DNA of 30,821 bases from contig BFEA01000543.1 in the NCBI GenBank assembly GCA_003427395.1, forward strand, positions 84,046-114,866. Reading direction: 5' to 3'. Below are positions 1-9,254 of the stretch, one piece after another. Position numbers and translations under genes: made by a program. Each line of letters begins with the position of its first letter. The first letter of the stretch is position 1. Below the pieces are notes generated by a model. The model saw only the letters and a program-made list of their open reading frames with translations. It was not told where the DNA came from and did no database searches. This DNA comes from Chara braunii (lineage: Eukaryota > Streptophyta > Charophyceae > Charales > Characeae).

Positions 1-597
1 GCAAAAACGTTGCGGCGAGGTCAACTCTCTTGATGCCTCTCCGCGGCAGGCCAATCCGGGTCTAACCCTCTGAACGGTCGGAAATGTCAGTTCCTAGACA
101 TGCCGAGTGAGGCCATCCATCTCGCCATCTTTGAGGGTTACTCATAAGGCTCAGTGCGCCCAAAAGCAGGAGTGTCCTGAGTTCCCCTAATTTTGGCTGC
201 CTGGTCATACGAGACTACCATCAAAACTCGGATTTGTCCCTGAGCCTAAGTCCCAAAACTGCAGATCTCAGGCGGCGCACTGCTTGTGGCTGCCTGACAC
301 CGGGAGAGCCACTGGTTGCTGGTTCTTTTTGGTGCCAGTTGCCGGATTACATCGTAGTGGTCTATCGTTCCGTTTTGAGCTTGCTGTGTCTCTGTGTTCC
401 TCAGGTTGCCCTCCAGGGTCCGTTTGTTGACTGCCCTTGCTGTGAGGGTCGTGGGCCAGTCCCCTCCCCACTGTGTGTGGGTTTGTGTGGATTATTTGTT
501 TGTTGCCCTCCCTGACGCTTCTCTCTGTCTTGTTCTTTCTCTGCCCCCTCTCTCCCTTCGCCTAACAGACCGAATATGTTTTATCCCTCCCTTAGTC
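1..597. other. Flank of the LINE-like relic, no confident gene
   Basis: Only short overlapping open frames occur here. The minus strand reads hydrophilic, Gln/Pro/Arg-rich peptide (about 268-471), which could be the far C-terminal tail of the ORF1 relic that ends near 717. No reverse transcriptase or endonuclease motifs were seen downstream of that ORF1 on the minus strand, so any ORF2 lies outside the window or is lost. Confidence 0.35.
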
Positions 598-716
598 CTA
601 TGCTCTTGGTTGATTTTGTCTGTTCCCAGCCTTCTGTTGATCGCTCCGTGGTTGCGGCCCCTTTTTTAGGGGGAGGAATCCTTGCGGGTCCCCTTGCCCC
701 GACTGTAATGCTTGGT

Positions 717-2063
717 CTAAATAGGCCGCCGGGTTCGGTCCCCGGTCCCCCCTTCCCCCCTTGTCCATATCTGCAGCGGATTGGAAGAATCCCTGTTGCA
801 GGGGTATGGTCTGTTTCGGGCGGTCCTGACTGGTCTTGGGGTCTGGGGAGGGGGGGTCCATGAGGCCATTGGTTTTGCTTTCCAGTCCGGTTCACCTTGT
901 TTGTCCCATACCCATCCAATAATCCTGCCATCCTCACCTTCCTTGTCAATGTACACCCATCCTTCGTGTCCCGGGTCAACCGTTCTCCAATTGGTGCTAT
1001 GGAAGGGGTCCCTGATTAATCTGCCTCTGGCCCGTGTTTGATTGATTGGTTGGTGGGGAAAGACCGGGTATGTGTACAAGTGGCCATAGGCCTTGCACTT
1101 GAAGCACCACGGTCTGAGCTTATGGGCCGTGTGGACTTTAAACTCCCTTTCTCCCACTCGGAAGGGGATGATATCATCGATGGAGAAGGGTTGCCCTTCT
1201 GGGAGATTGAGTGCTAGCATTAGGTAATCATCCCGCCGTGCCACAGTGGGGGAAGGGGGTCAATGAAGTCTACAATATCGTACTTCTCCTCAAATCTTGA
1301 ACGAAGACTGCCTGGATCTCGATGGGGATATGAAGTAGTCGGCCATCATCTGTTCCCACCTTTCCTCTGGTCTTTGTTGTCTTGGCGGGGACCACGGGTA
1401 TATGCACACTTCAGATCTTTCACATCAGATTGCCCGTCCTCCATCCATGATTTTTTTGCCTGCCTCATGTCGGCAGATGACGGTAATAGTGGAAATAGAT
1501 AACGGCTGGAGAAGGAAAAAATCATAGGCTTCTTCTACGTTTCCTTTGAGAGTTGTTAGTCGACTCTGAATCCAACCTACTTTGTCGTTGGTGGATTTAA
1601 AGCCCGCATCATCGTGAATAACCCAATTGCTAGCGTGTCACACATACAAGTCATTTCTCACGCTTACCTTATCTGTAGGCAGGGATTTGACCAAGGCCGA
1701 CCTTCCTTTTCGGTTGATGATCTTGGTTTCAGATGGGGAAAGAAGGCGAGCAAGGAAAAAGGCGCTAGCAGAGGAGAGGTTGTCGAGTGGAATCTTCCAC
1801 TCTGAACCTTCCTCTTCCTCCGTAGGCCTCTTAATCGTGATCGTTTCCCCAGCATGAGGCTTACGGAGGCGGGCAGCCCATGAGGGCTGTGGACTCGGGG
1901 GGGTGGACTGTGTGGACTGTGCAGACTGTGCAGACTGTGCAGACTGTGCAGACTGTGCAGATTTTTGCATCTCTCTGACTAGATCCGCTGCTGATGGTTC
2001 CCCTTTTCCTTTTCCATGATTGTTTCGTTCTTCCTGCCAACGAGAATTTCCTTTTGTTGTCAA
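717..2063 (-). pseudogene. LINE-like ORF1 (gag-like RNA-binding protein), decayed
   Basis: Three minus-strand pieces read as one broken protein. The N-terminal piece (2063-1638) is hydrophilic, with a QSA tripeptide repeat followed by a WKIPL-type segment. The same frame continues past an in-frame TGA near 1635 for about 50 codons, then shifts frame. The C-terminal piece (1244-717, 175 codons) contains a motif resembling a CX2CX4HX4C zinc knuckle at about 1106-1064: two Cys and the His are present but Pro sits where the last Cys is expected. The protein then becomes Pro/Arg-rich. In non-LTR retrotransposons, ORF1 proteins carry such knuckles and bind element RNA. The layout (variable N-terminus, middle domain, knuckle, basic Pro-rich tail) fits that family, but no RT was found to prove it. 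It could instead be an LTR-element gag. Frameshifts and stops show it is not functional. Confidence 0.5.
1903..1961 (-). repeat. 9-bp in-frame tandem repeat in ORF1
   Basis: Two GTGGACTGT units are followed by four GCAGACTGT units and a partial one. The 9-bp period keeps the minus-strand frame and encodes a Ser-Ala-Gln tripeptide repeat in the N-terminal part of the ORF1 relic, with the flanking units reading Ser-Thr-Gln. Confidence 0.9.
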
Positions 2064-2298
2064 TCTTCATTCGGCATGCTGCCGCATGGCCCCCTGGTAC
2101 ATGAGGGTAGTATGCAGCTTCTTTTTTGCCCTTTGCTCTTTAGTTGTTTGGCCAGCCATGGTTTCTGCTTCCAATTACAGATTCAGCAGTGTCATTCCTC
2201 TCTCCTCCCTTTTCTTCCTCTGACTTCTCTGACTCTGGCTTCTCCCCCTCTTTTGATATACTCAACGTGGTCCTTCCCCTCTTCTTCCTTTTCGCCCC

Positions 2299-2496
2299 CT
2301 AGTCTCTTCCTTCCTCCTTCCTTTGTTGGCCTATTCCTTTCTGCTCCCCTGCTGCTTTTCCTTTCTCTCCTCCTCGTGAGCTGGTTCCACTTTCCTCCGT
2401 GTATCTTTCTTCTTCGTATGCTGGTTCAACCTTTCTCCCTGTATCCTTTCCTTCGGGCTCGATGATAAGTCTGACGTGTGCCTGTTCTGAAGTCAA
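2299..2496 (-). other. Short Glu/Lys/Gly-rich open frame
   Basis: This 65-codon minus-strand frame is rich in Glu, Lys, Gly and Arg, and is the complement of a pyrimidine-rich stretch (2200-2450). It lies upstream of the ORF1 relic on the same strand and could be leader or a degraded N-terminal extension. The open frame may simply reflect the purine bias of the strand. No domain is recognised. Confidence 0.2.
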
Positions 2497-2569
2497 ACCG
2501 TCCCCTGGCCTCCCGTGGATAGGGCTGCCAGCGTGATGGAACCACTGCAGATCTCACAATCGGTTTAGG

Positions 2570-2598
<29 letters not shown>
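2570..2598 (+). repeat. Poly-A run (29 A)
   Basis: Uninterrupted A run on the plus strand. It could be the tail of a plus-strand retroposed sequence ending here, but no recognisable body was found immediately upstream. Confidence 0.9.
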
Positions 2599-2600
<2 letters not shown>

Positions 2601-2874
2601 CAGTTCGGTGACAAGCGCCTGCTAAAGCGCCTTACCCTAGATTACTTGTTATTAGCGGCTGACGTGCCCATCAGGTGAAGGACGGGTATGTTGTTTTCCG
2701 GGAGCAAAGTCTCACCTCGTGAGCGTCCTTCTTCGGACTGCTATCGCCCCTCCACCGGAGTGGATATCGCCCCTCCGGGGCCCCTTGAGGGATGAAATCG
2801 CAGTTTCTCGGTTTGCAAAGGCACCTCTCCCGTTCCAGACACCCTTGATAATCCAGTCGTAGGAGTCCTCTCTC

Positions 2875-3264
2875 TTAGTTTGCTGATCCTCTTGATTGTT
2901 CGACCCCCTTCCTCCAGTTAATTGCAGGGGTCAGTCCATCCCTTTCTCTCTTATTCGGTGATGGTCCCTGCTGTAATTCCGGTCCCCTGTTCTTCCCTCT
3001 TTGCCTCCTGATATTCTCCGTGCTCCTGCCTTCGCTTGACCCGCGCCAGGAGAAGCTTGTGTTGTCCTTTCGCTCCACCTGTCGATTCGCCTCCGTACTC
3101 CCCCTTCCCTTTGACCCGCGTCCTTCTTTTAGGGCACCGTTCAGCACTCCCCCCTTCCTTGCTGTGCAGAGATCCTGCTTTTTCCTTATCCCCTCCGATA
3201 GCGATGAGTCATTGCTGTGCTGTTTCCCTTCTTCGTAGTCCAACTTCCTCCGACGTCTTTTCAT
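2875..3264 (-). other. Basic, low-complexity open frame, unknown
   Basis: This minus-strand frame of 129 codons is dominated by Arg, Lys, Gly, Ser and Glu. It lies on the same strand as, and upstream of, the ORF1 relic, so it may be part of the same element (leader or N-terminal extension). The DNA is strongly C/T-biased on the plus strand, which alone can keep a minus frame open. No domain is seen. Confidence 0.2.
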
Positions 3265-3340
3265 TCTTTTCTTAGTTCCTCCAATATCTATGGCGGGAGA
3301 CTCGGGTTTCCTTTCGTTGTCGTCTGTTTCTCCTCCGCTC

Positions 3341-3500
3341 TATACCCTGTCACCTCCAATAGCGATGGCGAAGCACGCGTAATGTCGCTGAGTCACCCTT
3401 CGTTGACGTCCAGCTGCCCCTATACCCTATCACCTCCAATATCGATGGCGAAGCACGCGTAACGTTGCTGAGTCACCCTTCGTTGACGTCCAGCTTCCCC
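3341..3500. repeat. Two 80-bp tandem units
   Basis: Units 3341-3420 and 3421-3500 match at 75 of 80 positions, counted by eye. Decayed relatives of the CCTCCRATAKCKATGG core appear near 3190-3210 and 3280-3296, so the array was probably longer. It lies 5' of the minus-strand ORF1 relic, where some LINEs carry tandem promoter monomers. Confidence 0.85.
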
Positions 3501-3530
3501 TAGCATCCCAGGCAGTGGTCAGGTCCCAAG

Positions 3531-3547
3531 AAAAAAAAAAAAAAAAA
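3531..3547 (+). repeat. Poly-A run (17 A)
   Basis: A run directly beyond the 80-bp tandem units. Confidence 0.9.
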
Positions 3548-3704
3548 CCACACTCTCAGGGCCTCGTTCGCCGTAATGTTTTCACTTTCCTGCTCTCAAG
3601 TGTGCATCCTTGAAAGTCAAGTGCTGCCGGGTTGGGCCAAATTGCCAGCGGATACCGCCAGCACTCCGAGTGGGCCTTTTTTTTTGTTCTTCTTTTGAAA
3701 TAAC

Positions 3705-3749
3705 TGTGCGGGTGACTGCTGCACAGTTCTGAATTCGCAGGAATAACAG
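3705..3749 (-). repeat. Dispersed 45-bp repeat, minus copy
   Basis: The reverse complement matches 6516-6560 at 39 of 45 positions by eye, with core TGCGAATTC(A/T)GAACTGTGCAGC. Weaker similarity seems to continue on both sides, so these are probably fragments of one dispersed element in opposite orientations. Confidence 0.75.
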
Positions 3750-3831
3750 GGCACTGCAAAAACAGAAAGAACAGCTTTGTGCACTTCTAGCCGTTGGAAG
3801 TTCGGAAGTGGCAAAATCAGGCGACCACTCG

Positions 3832-3937
3832 TTTTTTTTTTTTTTTTTTNCCCCCCTTGCGCCTGCGACTTTCTTTCTTTCTTTCTTTTCTTTTCTTTTC
3901 TTTTCTTTTTCTTTTCTTTTCTTTCTTGTTTTTTTCC
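3832..3937. repeat. T run, single-N gap and (CTTTT)n microsatellite
   Basis: Eighteen T (3832-3849), one N (3850) and six C precede about 65 bp of CTTT/CTTTT units (about 3871-3937). The lone N inside homopolymers marks an unresolved join, so length here is unreliable. Confidence 0.9.
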
Positions 3938-3968
3938 GCGCCTGCTTATGCCACGGGTGAGCTGTCCA

Positions 3969-4060
3969 GGCCACACCCGTGGCTGGGCCATGGCAGAGAT
4001 GTCTTGGCCACGCCCATGGCTGGGCCACAGCCGAAATGCGTAGGCCACACCCCTGGGGCT
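3969..4060. repeat. 37-bp tandem repeat, about 2.5 units
   Basis: Units start at 3969, 4006 and 4043 with the shared head GGCCAC(A/G)CCC(N)TGG. The third is truncated after about 18 bp. The composition is GC-rich, unlike its neighbours. Confidence 0.8.
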
Positions 4061-4957
4061 CGGACTGACTAGCATCGTGTAAAATGGTGTGTGCCACTGT
4101 GGCGGTCTTTTCTTATTTAAAAACACATAAACAATGATCTTTTTCATTTACACGAATGCAAAGAAAAGGACCCAAACAAAAATCAGTCTGACATCGACAT
4201 CATGACAGTACAGCCTGTGCATCCCTTGTTCTCAAGCCTTAGCGCCGGGGAAAAGGCAAGGAAACCAACTGGCCTACAATGACACCGTCTGCCATGGCGC
4301 GTTGAACTGTCAGTCTTCCACAGAAATCTCAATATTCTCTATTTCTGCACATAAAAAAATCACGGCTCAAAGCTTCAAAAACACCCCCTTCCCCAAAAAA
4401 ACCATAGAATTGAAGCTTCCCGCCAACGCAAAGTGGCCAACAAATGAATTAAAAAAAAATTATACTGGCCGATGGGCAGCTACCTTCCACGAAAACGAAG
4501 ACAATTGACACTAGCAGTCGATACCATGCACTATCAACGATTGACTTTCATGACTGACGGCCGTGCATGATCGAAAACCACAGAGCACAGACGTAAATTG
4601 GACCTAGTCGGTCCCGGCCCCTGGCGAAACGAGCCAAAAACGGGAGGGCCTGCTACCAGTAACTGCTCTCAGGCCAGGCCACGGGAAAAAGCGTGGTACC
4701 ACTACCGCCACCTCCTGTTTTTGCCAATTATTGAACGGGTAGGCCATTGAAGCTCTGTAACCTAGCAGATAGGGGGCGTGAGGCCTGGATGAGTTTGTCA
4801 GAGACTAACTCCGAGTCAGTTTTGGTGGGCTTTGTTATGATCTGTTGGAAATCCCTTAGATACTTGAGTGTTCGGAAAGTTGCTGTGGATTTCAGGAGGT
4901 GTCTAGCGATCATAAAAAAAGGATTCGTAGTTTTCTCATCATCTTTGCTGAAGTTCG
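4061..4957. other. Unassigned sequence
   Basis: No convincing coding, RNA or repeat structure was seen in this ~900 bp apart from short A runs. Open frames are short and lack domains. Confidence 0.5.
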
Positions 4958-5034
4958 AAAAAAAAAAAAAAAAGGCCGTCGAACACATGGTTTACTGTTT
5001 TTTCTTGCAGTTTTTTTTTTTTTTTTTTTTTTTT
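4958..5034. repeat. A16 and T24 runs flanking a 37-bp spacer
   Basis: A run at 4958-4973 and T run at 5011-5034, facing each other. This could be the tails of two oppositely oriented retroposed pieces or a collapsed low-complexity join. Confidence 0.85.
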
Positions 5035-5260
5035 AAGCCCAGGTTGTTGTAGAGGTGGGATACTAGACGGATGGCAGTCACCCACAGTACTCGGCCACTC
5101 GGTTGTCCAGATGAACCCCTCTGAACCCCACCCACCCTTCCTCTTATCGTTTGCCCTGCCGCACCCCCACCCCCCCTGTCCTACCCTAGTGTTAACCACC
5201 CAGGACCATCACCCATTGCCATCTTGGCGGGGTGACCTGACCAGACAGCAGTTGCAGGTA

Positions 5261-5301
5261 CCGGGGCTAAGCAGAGATGCCTACCCCCTGCTCAGCCCCG
5301 G
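5261..5301. repeat. GC-rich hairpin, 14-bp arms
   Basis: Left arm 5261-5274 (CCGGGGCTAAGCAG) and right arm 5288-5301 (CTGCTCAGCCCCGG) pair with one mismatch around a 13-nt loop. Confidence 0.8.
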
Positions 5302-5431
5302 TTGAAGCAAACATCGTGCAAGCCTGATTGCACGGGGACTTCTGGAGCTAGGTTTGAACATTACTACAGGTCGTCATGAGGGTGCACAGTGACTCCCATC
5401 TAGCTTAGTTGTGTGGTGATGATAGAGAGCT

Positions 5432-6010
5432 AGGTATCCTCCATTCCCTCGTATGTCCCTGGAGCCCGTTCCGGCCATGACACCCCCGACATCCGTACAA
5501 GGAACTGCTATGCCAGCCTCAACCCTATGCTACGTACTTGGAGGATAGCCAACCCTAGGTCATGAGTTATGGACTGAGTTTCTTTATCCTTATGTTGTCT
5601 TTTTACTACAATGTACTATGATGTTGATGGTAGAGAGATGGGGATCCTCCGTTCCCTCGTATATCCCTGGAGCCCGTTCCGGCCCCGCGGTAAGGTGCAG
5701 TATCTCCTGACACCCCCGACATCCGTACTAAGGACTGCTATACCAGCCTCAACTCTAAGGTACGTACTAGGAGGATAGCCCACCCTTAATCGTGAATCAT
5801 GGATTGTATGTATTGCCCCTGGATAATCTCTTTACCCCTGTGTTGTATGGTAATCTGAGAGCAGACAATCCTCTGTTCCCTCGTATGTCCCTGGAGCCCG
5901 TTCCGGCCCTGCGGTAAAGTGCACTATCTCCTGATACTCCCGATATCCCGTACTAAGGAACTGCTATGCCAGCCTCAATCCTTTGACCACCTACTAAGAG
6001 GATGACCAGC
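5432..6010. repeat. Three ~210-225-bp tandem units
   Basis: Each unit carries the head TTCCCTCGTATGTCCCTGGA (allowing substitutions), then GCCCGTTCCGGCC, a CCCGACATCCGTAC block and a GAGGAT end block. Equivalent points fall at 5443, 5651 and 5875, giving spacings of 208 and 224 bp. Unit 1 lacks the GCGGTAA block seen in units 2 and 3. Confidence 0.85.
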
Positions 6011-6122
6011 CCTAAGTTAGTATCGAACACAGGACCTTATAGGAATCGTGCAAGTGATCCACCAGCCCTAAGTTACAGTCTGGTATCGAACACAGGGCCT
6101 TATAGGAATTGTGCAAGTGACC
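6006..6122 (-). repeat. Duplicated ~55-60-bp block containing a Pol III B-box
   Basis: CCAGCCCTAAGTTA plus the following ~45 bp occurs at 6006-6059 and again at 6062-6122. On the minus strand each copy contains GTGTTCGATAC, a match to the Pol III B-box GWTCRANNC. The block overlaps the end of the third ~215-bp unit. Confidence 0.8.
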
Positions 6123-6137
6123 TAACCTATTGACCTA
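6082..6137 (-). ncRNA. tRNA-like SINE head (A and B boxes), minus strand
   Basis: Reading the minus strand, an A-box-like TAGGTCAATAGG (6137-6126) is followed about 35 bp later by a good B-box GTTCGATAC (within 6093-6082). The spacing fits an internal Pol III promoter. It points into the ~215-bp tandem units, which would be the SINE body. No complete cloverleaf was built. Confidence 0.5.
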
Positions 6138-6411
6138 CACTGTAAAATAGTGTGTAGCTGTGCTCCGCTGGGCTTGAGTAAACCGGACTATGCGAGCCAC
6201 CCAGCAGTCTCATGACAACCCCGTAGACCGAGAACATCAGGACACCCACCATCGCCTAGTCCCCACATACAACAACCATGGACTACCCCTTGGGTGGTGC
6301 ACAGGCAGTGTCTGTAATACCTGCGTCATCCCAAGGGGGTGTGTGTCCAGACGTGCATCATTCTAACGCCCTGCCGGTGTCCATGCACAAGGCTTCATGC
6401 ATAAGGCTGCG

Positions 6412-6480
6412 GAGTTTTGAGCCTGCAACCTCATACCACAACGCGCATTTCCAACCCGTGCTCTAACCACTGAGCTACAT
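6412..6480 (-). ncRNA. tRNA-like sequence, minus strand
   Basis: The minus strand reads TAGCTCAGTGGTTAGAGC, a textbook A-box and D-arm (GCTC/GAGC stem) at 6478-6461. It is followed by a TGAG/CTCA T-arm-like stem near 6445-6425, but the B-box is degenerate. A tRNA-derived SINE or tRNA pseudogene is more likely than a working tRNA. Confidence 0.55.
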
Positions 6481-6515
6481 CAACTGGAGTGGTGTTCGCC
6501 CAAGCTTGCGGTGGA

Positions 6516-6560
6516 CTGTTATTTCTGCGAATTCTGAACTGTGCAGCGGTGACCGGCGCA
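6516..6560 (+). repeat. Dispersed 45-bp repeat, plus copy
   Basis: Partner of the inverted copy at 3705-3749 (39 of 45 matches by eye). It sits about 35 bp past the tRNA-like head at 6480, on the opposite strand. Confidence 0.75.
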
Positions 6561-6955
6561 TTTGTCTCTTTTCCTTTTTTCCAGCAGACGATCCTGGTCC
6601 AGGATTGGTCAAGCCGTGGAGTTCGGTTTCAAGTGTGCAGCCTGTTCAAGGGTTTCCTCAAGTGTACATGGAACCATAAATTGACTAAGTGTAAATTAAT
6701 CACAATTTCTCGTTTAGTGTGCACTTGAAACTTTTCAAGTGGTGTCGAAAGAGGCTCTTGCAGGAGCCTGTGGACGTTCAAGCCGGATTTGGGGCAATTT
6801 TGTCCATTTTCCAAACGGCAAATTGTGAGTCGTAAATCCACTGAGGGCATTATACTCATGCTAGGACTTGTTCTACTCTGCTCTGGACGTGATTGAGGTC
6901 AGATGCATCCAGGTTCGGGCATAATTACTACAGCTACAGGTCTTGAAAAGTTGGT

Positions 6956-6957
<2 letters not shown>

Positions 6958-6988
<31 letters not shown>
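6958..6988. repeat. T31 run
   Basis: Uninterrupted T run on the plus strand. A minus-strand retroposed tail is possible. Confidence 0.9.
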
Positions 6989-6991
<3 letters not shown>

Positions 6992-7277
6992 AAAGAACCC
7001 GAGAGAATGCTAGGGGTGCTGGTAAGAGCAGATACGGGCATGCAGCAGGTGCAGATCTTTGCGACATGGGCTCTACAGCTTGATATATGCTTGGTTTTAC
7101 AGTTGATGATTTTATGGTGGGTCCCTAATGCCAAAATAAATCGAGCAAGCTCGTTTACAGGTCGGTTGGGTAAGACGGGTATTGTGATACTAGGCAAATT
7201 ATTCCAAATGGTGGTGTGGAGAGTTTGGACGATTTTTTATTAATATTATTATTATTATTTTTAACATCCAAATGAGG

Positions 7278-7317
7278 CCTATTAGTGGAGGTGATAAGAG
7301 CATCCCCCACTAATAGG
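7278..7317. repeat. Hairpin with perfect 11-bp arms
   Basis: CCTATTAGTGG (7278-7288) and CCACTAATAGG (7307-7317) flank an 18-nt loop. A third related piece, TCTATTGGTGG, follows near 7338. A short (ATT)n tract lies just upstream at about 7241-7260. Confidence 0.8.
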
Positions 7318-8108
7318 ACCCCTGTAGAAGATGGCTGGAATCTATTGGTGGGGAGCATCACCTGCTGGAAACCGGGTCCAGCGTCCCCATTTACAAAGCC
7401 GGAGCCAAAATTGAGTCGTAATCATAGAAGGACAGCATTGATTACCATTGTGCGAGGGGATTGACTGCCCATGGGCACCGTCCAACCAGTAACCCTAGTC
7501 TACAGAGCATGAGGCTCCTCCCGGCCCCTACCACATGGCAGGAGCCCCCAGCCCATCAAAACCCTAAACTCAGACATTAGACTGAATCACTACTCCTAAC
7601 ATATACGAGGCACCTTCCCACTTGCACCATATGGCCAATCACCATTATATAAGGAGTCCACTCAGAAATAAGTGGTGAAGAGTAGGGGAGAGAAAAGACA
7701 CCTTCCTCAAATCCAATCAGGTGGATAGGAGTAATCCAAGTCAACTTGGGTAATGTTGAATCATAGGAAAACACGATAGCATGTGATACGCAACCTCACG
7801 CCCCCTCGCAGCTTCCCGTACTGGGTCGCTGATCAGAGTTCTAGGAGGGGCGTGGCCGAGGATTTTTGGCCGTAGGGGTTGAGTCTCCCGGATGGAACGG
7901 GAGGCTCTCGTTTCATGCCAGAGGTTACCCCGGAGTCGAACTGTCGTCGCGAAGTCCCGTGGGGGTCGGATCACTACGAAACGATAAAATCAGAAGGGTT
8001 TCCGCAAAAACGAATTGTCGTCGTGCATGAGGACGGAAAAAGGCATCAAGGGGAGGGGGCCATGGCGGCAGAAGACAGAAACTCCGGCCGTCAGGGGTTT
8101 GGGGGATA
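7318..8108. other. Unassigned sequence
   Basis: No supported gene. Short open frames only. Confidence 0.45.
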
Positions 8109-8230
8109 GGTGGTGGGTTCGAAGCCTTCCGGCCTCGTCATCGGCCTCACGAAGTGACCGGACCATCGGGTTTTTGCTGTAGAGGTGGTTGGTTCGAGGT
8201 CTTCAAGCCTCGGCGTCGGACTCGCAAAGT
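8109..8230 (+). repeat. Two 47-bp direct repeats with B-box-like cores, 75-bp period
   Basis: Copies at 8109-8155 and 8184-8230 share GGTGGTKGGTTCGARG and end in a (C)GAAGT/AAAGT block. The GGTTCGA core resembles the Pol III B-box, so these may be remnants of tRNA-like 3' halves. Confidence 0.6.
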
Positions 8231-8847
8231 CCGCGCGGAAGTTTCCGAGAGGGTGAAACGGCGGGAGGACTCGCCAGCATCTGAATTTGAAATTGCGCGG
8301 GCAGCGCCACCGAATTACGGGAGAGCTTGGGGAAACGTGTCGCTCCCTCGTAACCCAGGACCAAGCGTCGCCAAGAACACGAGTCCCCCTGGCGACACCA
8401 GTGACAATCAAACCGCGGCCGCCACGAGGCGTGCGCGACCGACCAGGGCAACACAGTTAATCCCGTATAGGGCAATATTAGAGTCGGGGAATCAAAACGA
8501 TCAATCAAGACAAACACGTTCCCCCTTATATCACAAGCCCGAGGCGGGTCTTGCCAACACACTTGCTTCGTTCGCCTCAGCGCGCGCCGTACGTCCGCAT
8601 CGCAGTAGACGCTGCGGTCATCTGTGATGGGGAAGGTCGGTAGCGAGATCAGACGATCGGAGGTACCCGATGAACACGGGCAAGATCCCGCGCCCCCGGT
8701 CATCCGAACCAACACCGACTCCATACAACACTCGACGCAACTCTTCGCTCTCAAGAGTGGGTGCGCCGGGGGAAGATGACGAAATCTAAGCTCTCTCCCC
8801 TTGCGGGGGTGTCGACCGTCCGCGCGGACGCAGGCGGTTGACGTCAC
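8154..8847. other. GC-rich stretch open on both strands
   Basis: A 214-codon minus frame (8847-8203) and a 157-codon plus frame (8154-8627) overlap. Neither shows a recognisable domain, signal peptide or membrane segment. The minus product is Cys/Arg-rich and the plus product Arg/Ser/Pro-rich. High GC lowers stop frequency, so neither is called as a gene. Confidence 0.2.
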
Positions 8848-9254
8848 CGGGACAGGGACAAGAAGTTCAAAAGCGATGACTATCAGTTCAAAAAGGAAGG
8901 CGATAGAGAGAGAGAGTGAGTTACGCCGAGACCGCGCGTGCGCACAGGAAAGGCCGCGGAGGGGAGGGGAACAACAGGATCAACACACTCGTACTCCTAA
9001 GCAGACGGTCCCCCCAATTCAGTTTCCCCGTCCCCGCCCGGACAAGTACATACACACATACATGCATGCAATCAACAACTCTTGACAGGACATCTAATCA
9101 TCCATAGACCTTCGACATCACTCATGCGCACAACCAGCTCCCATCACTCGGGGCTTCACACACACGACATGCATAGACAAAGCACCAATGGAGATAAAAG
9201 CGAGTCCTTCTTGTACACAAAAATTTCAATTAACTGCAGGAGTCTTCGAAAAAG

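Noticed and set aside
6412-6480. Functional tRNA gene
   Set aside because: A-box and D-arm are good, but B-box, acceptor and anticodon arms do not make a complete cloverleaf.
8203-8847. 214-codon minus-strand gene
   Set aside because: No domain, a plus-strand frame is open over the same DNA, and high GC explains missing stops. Kept only as an undecided region.
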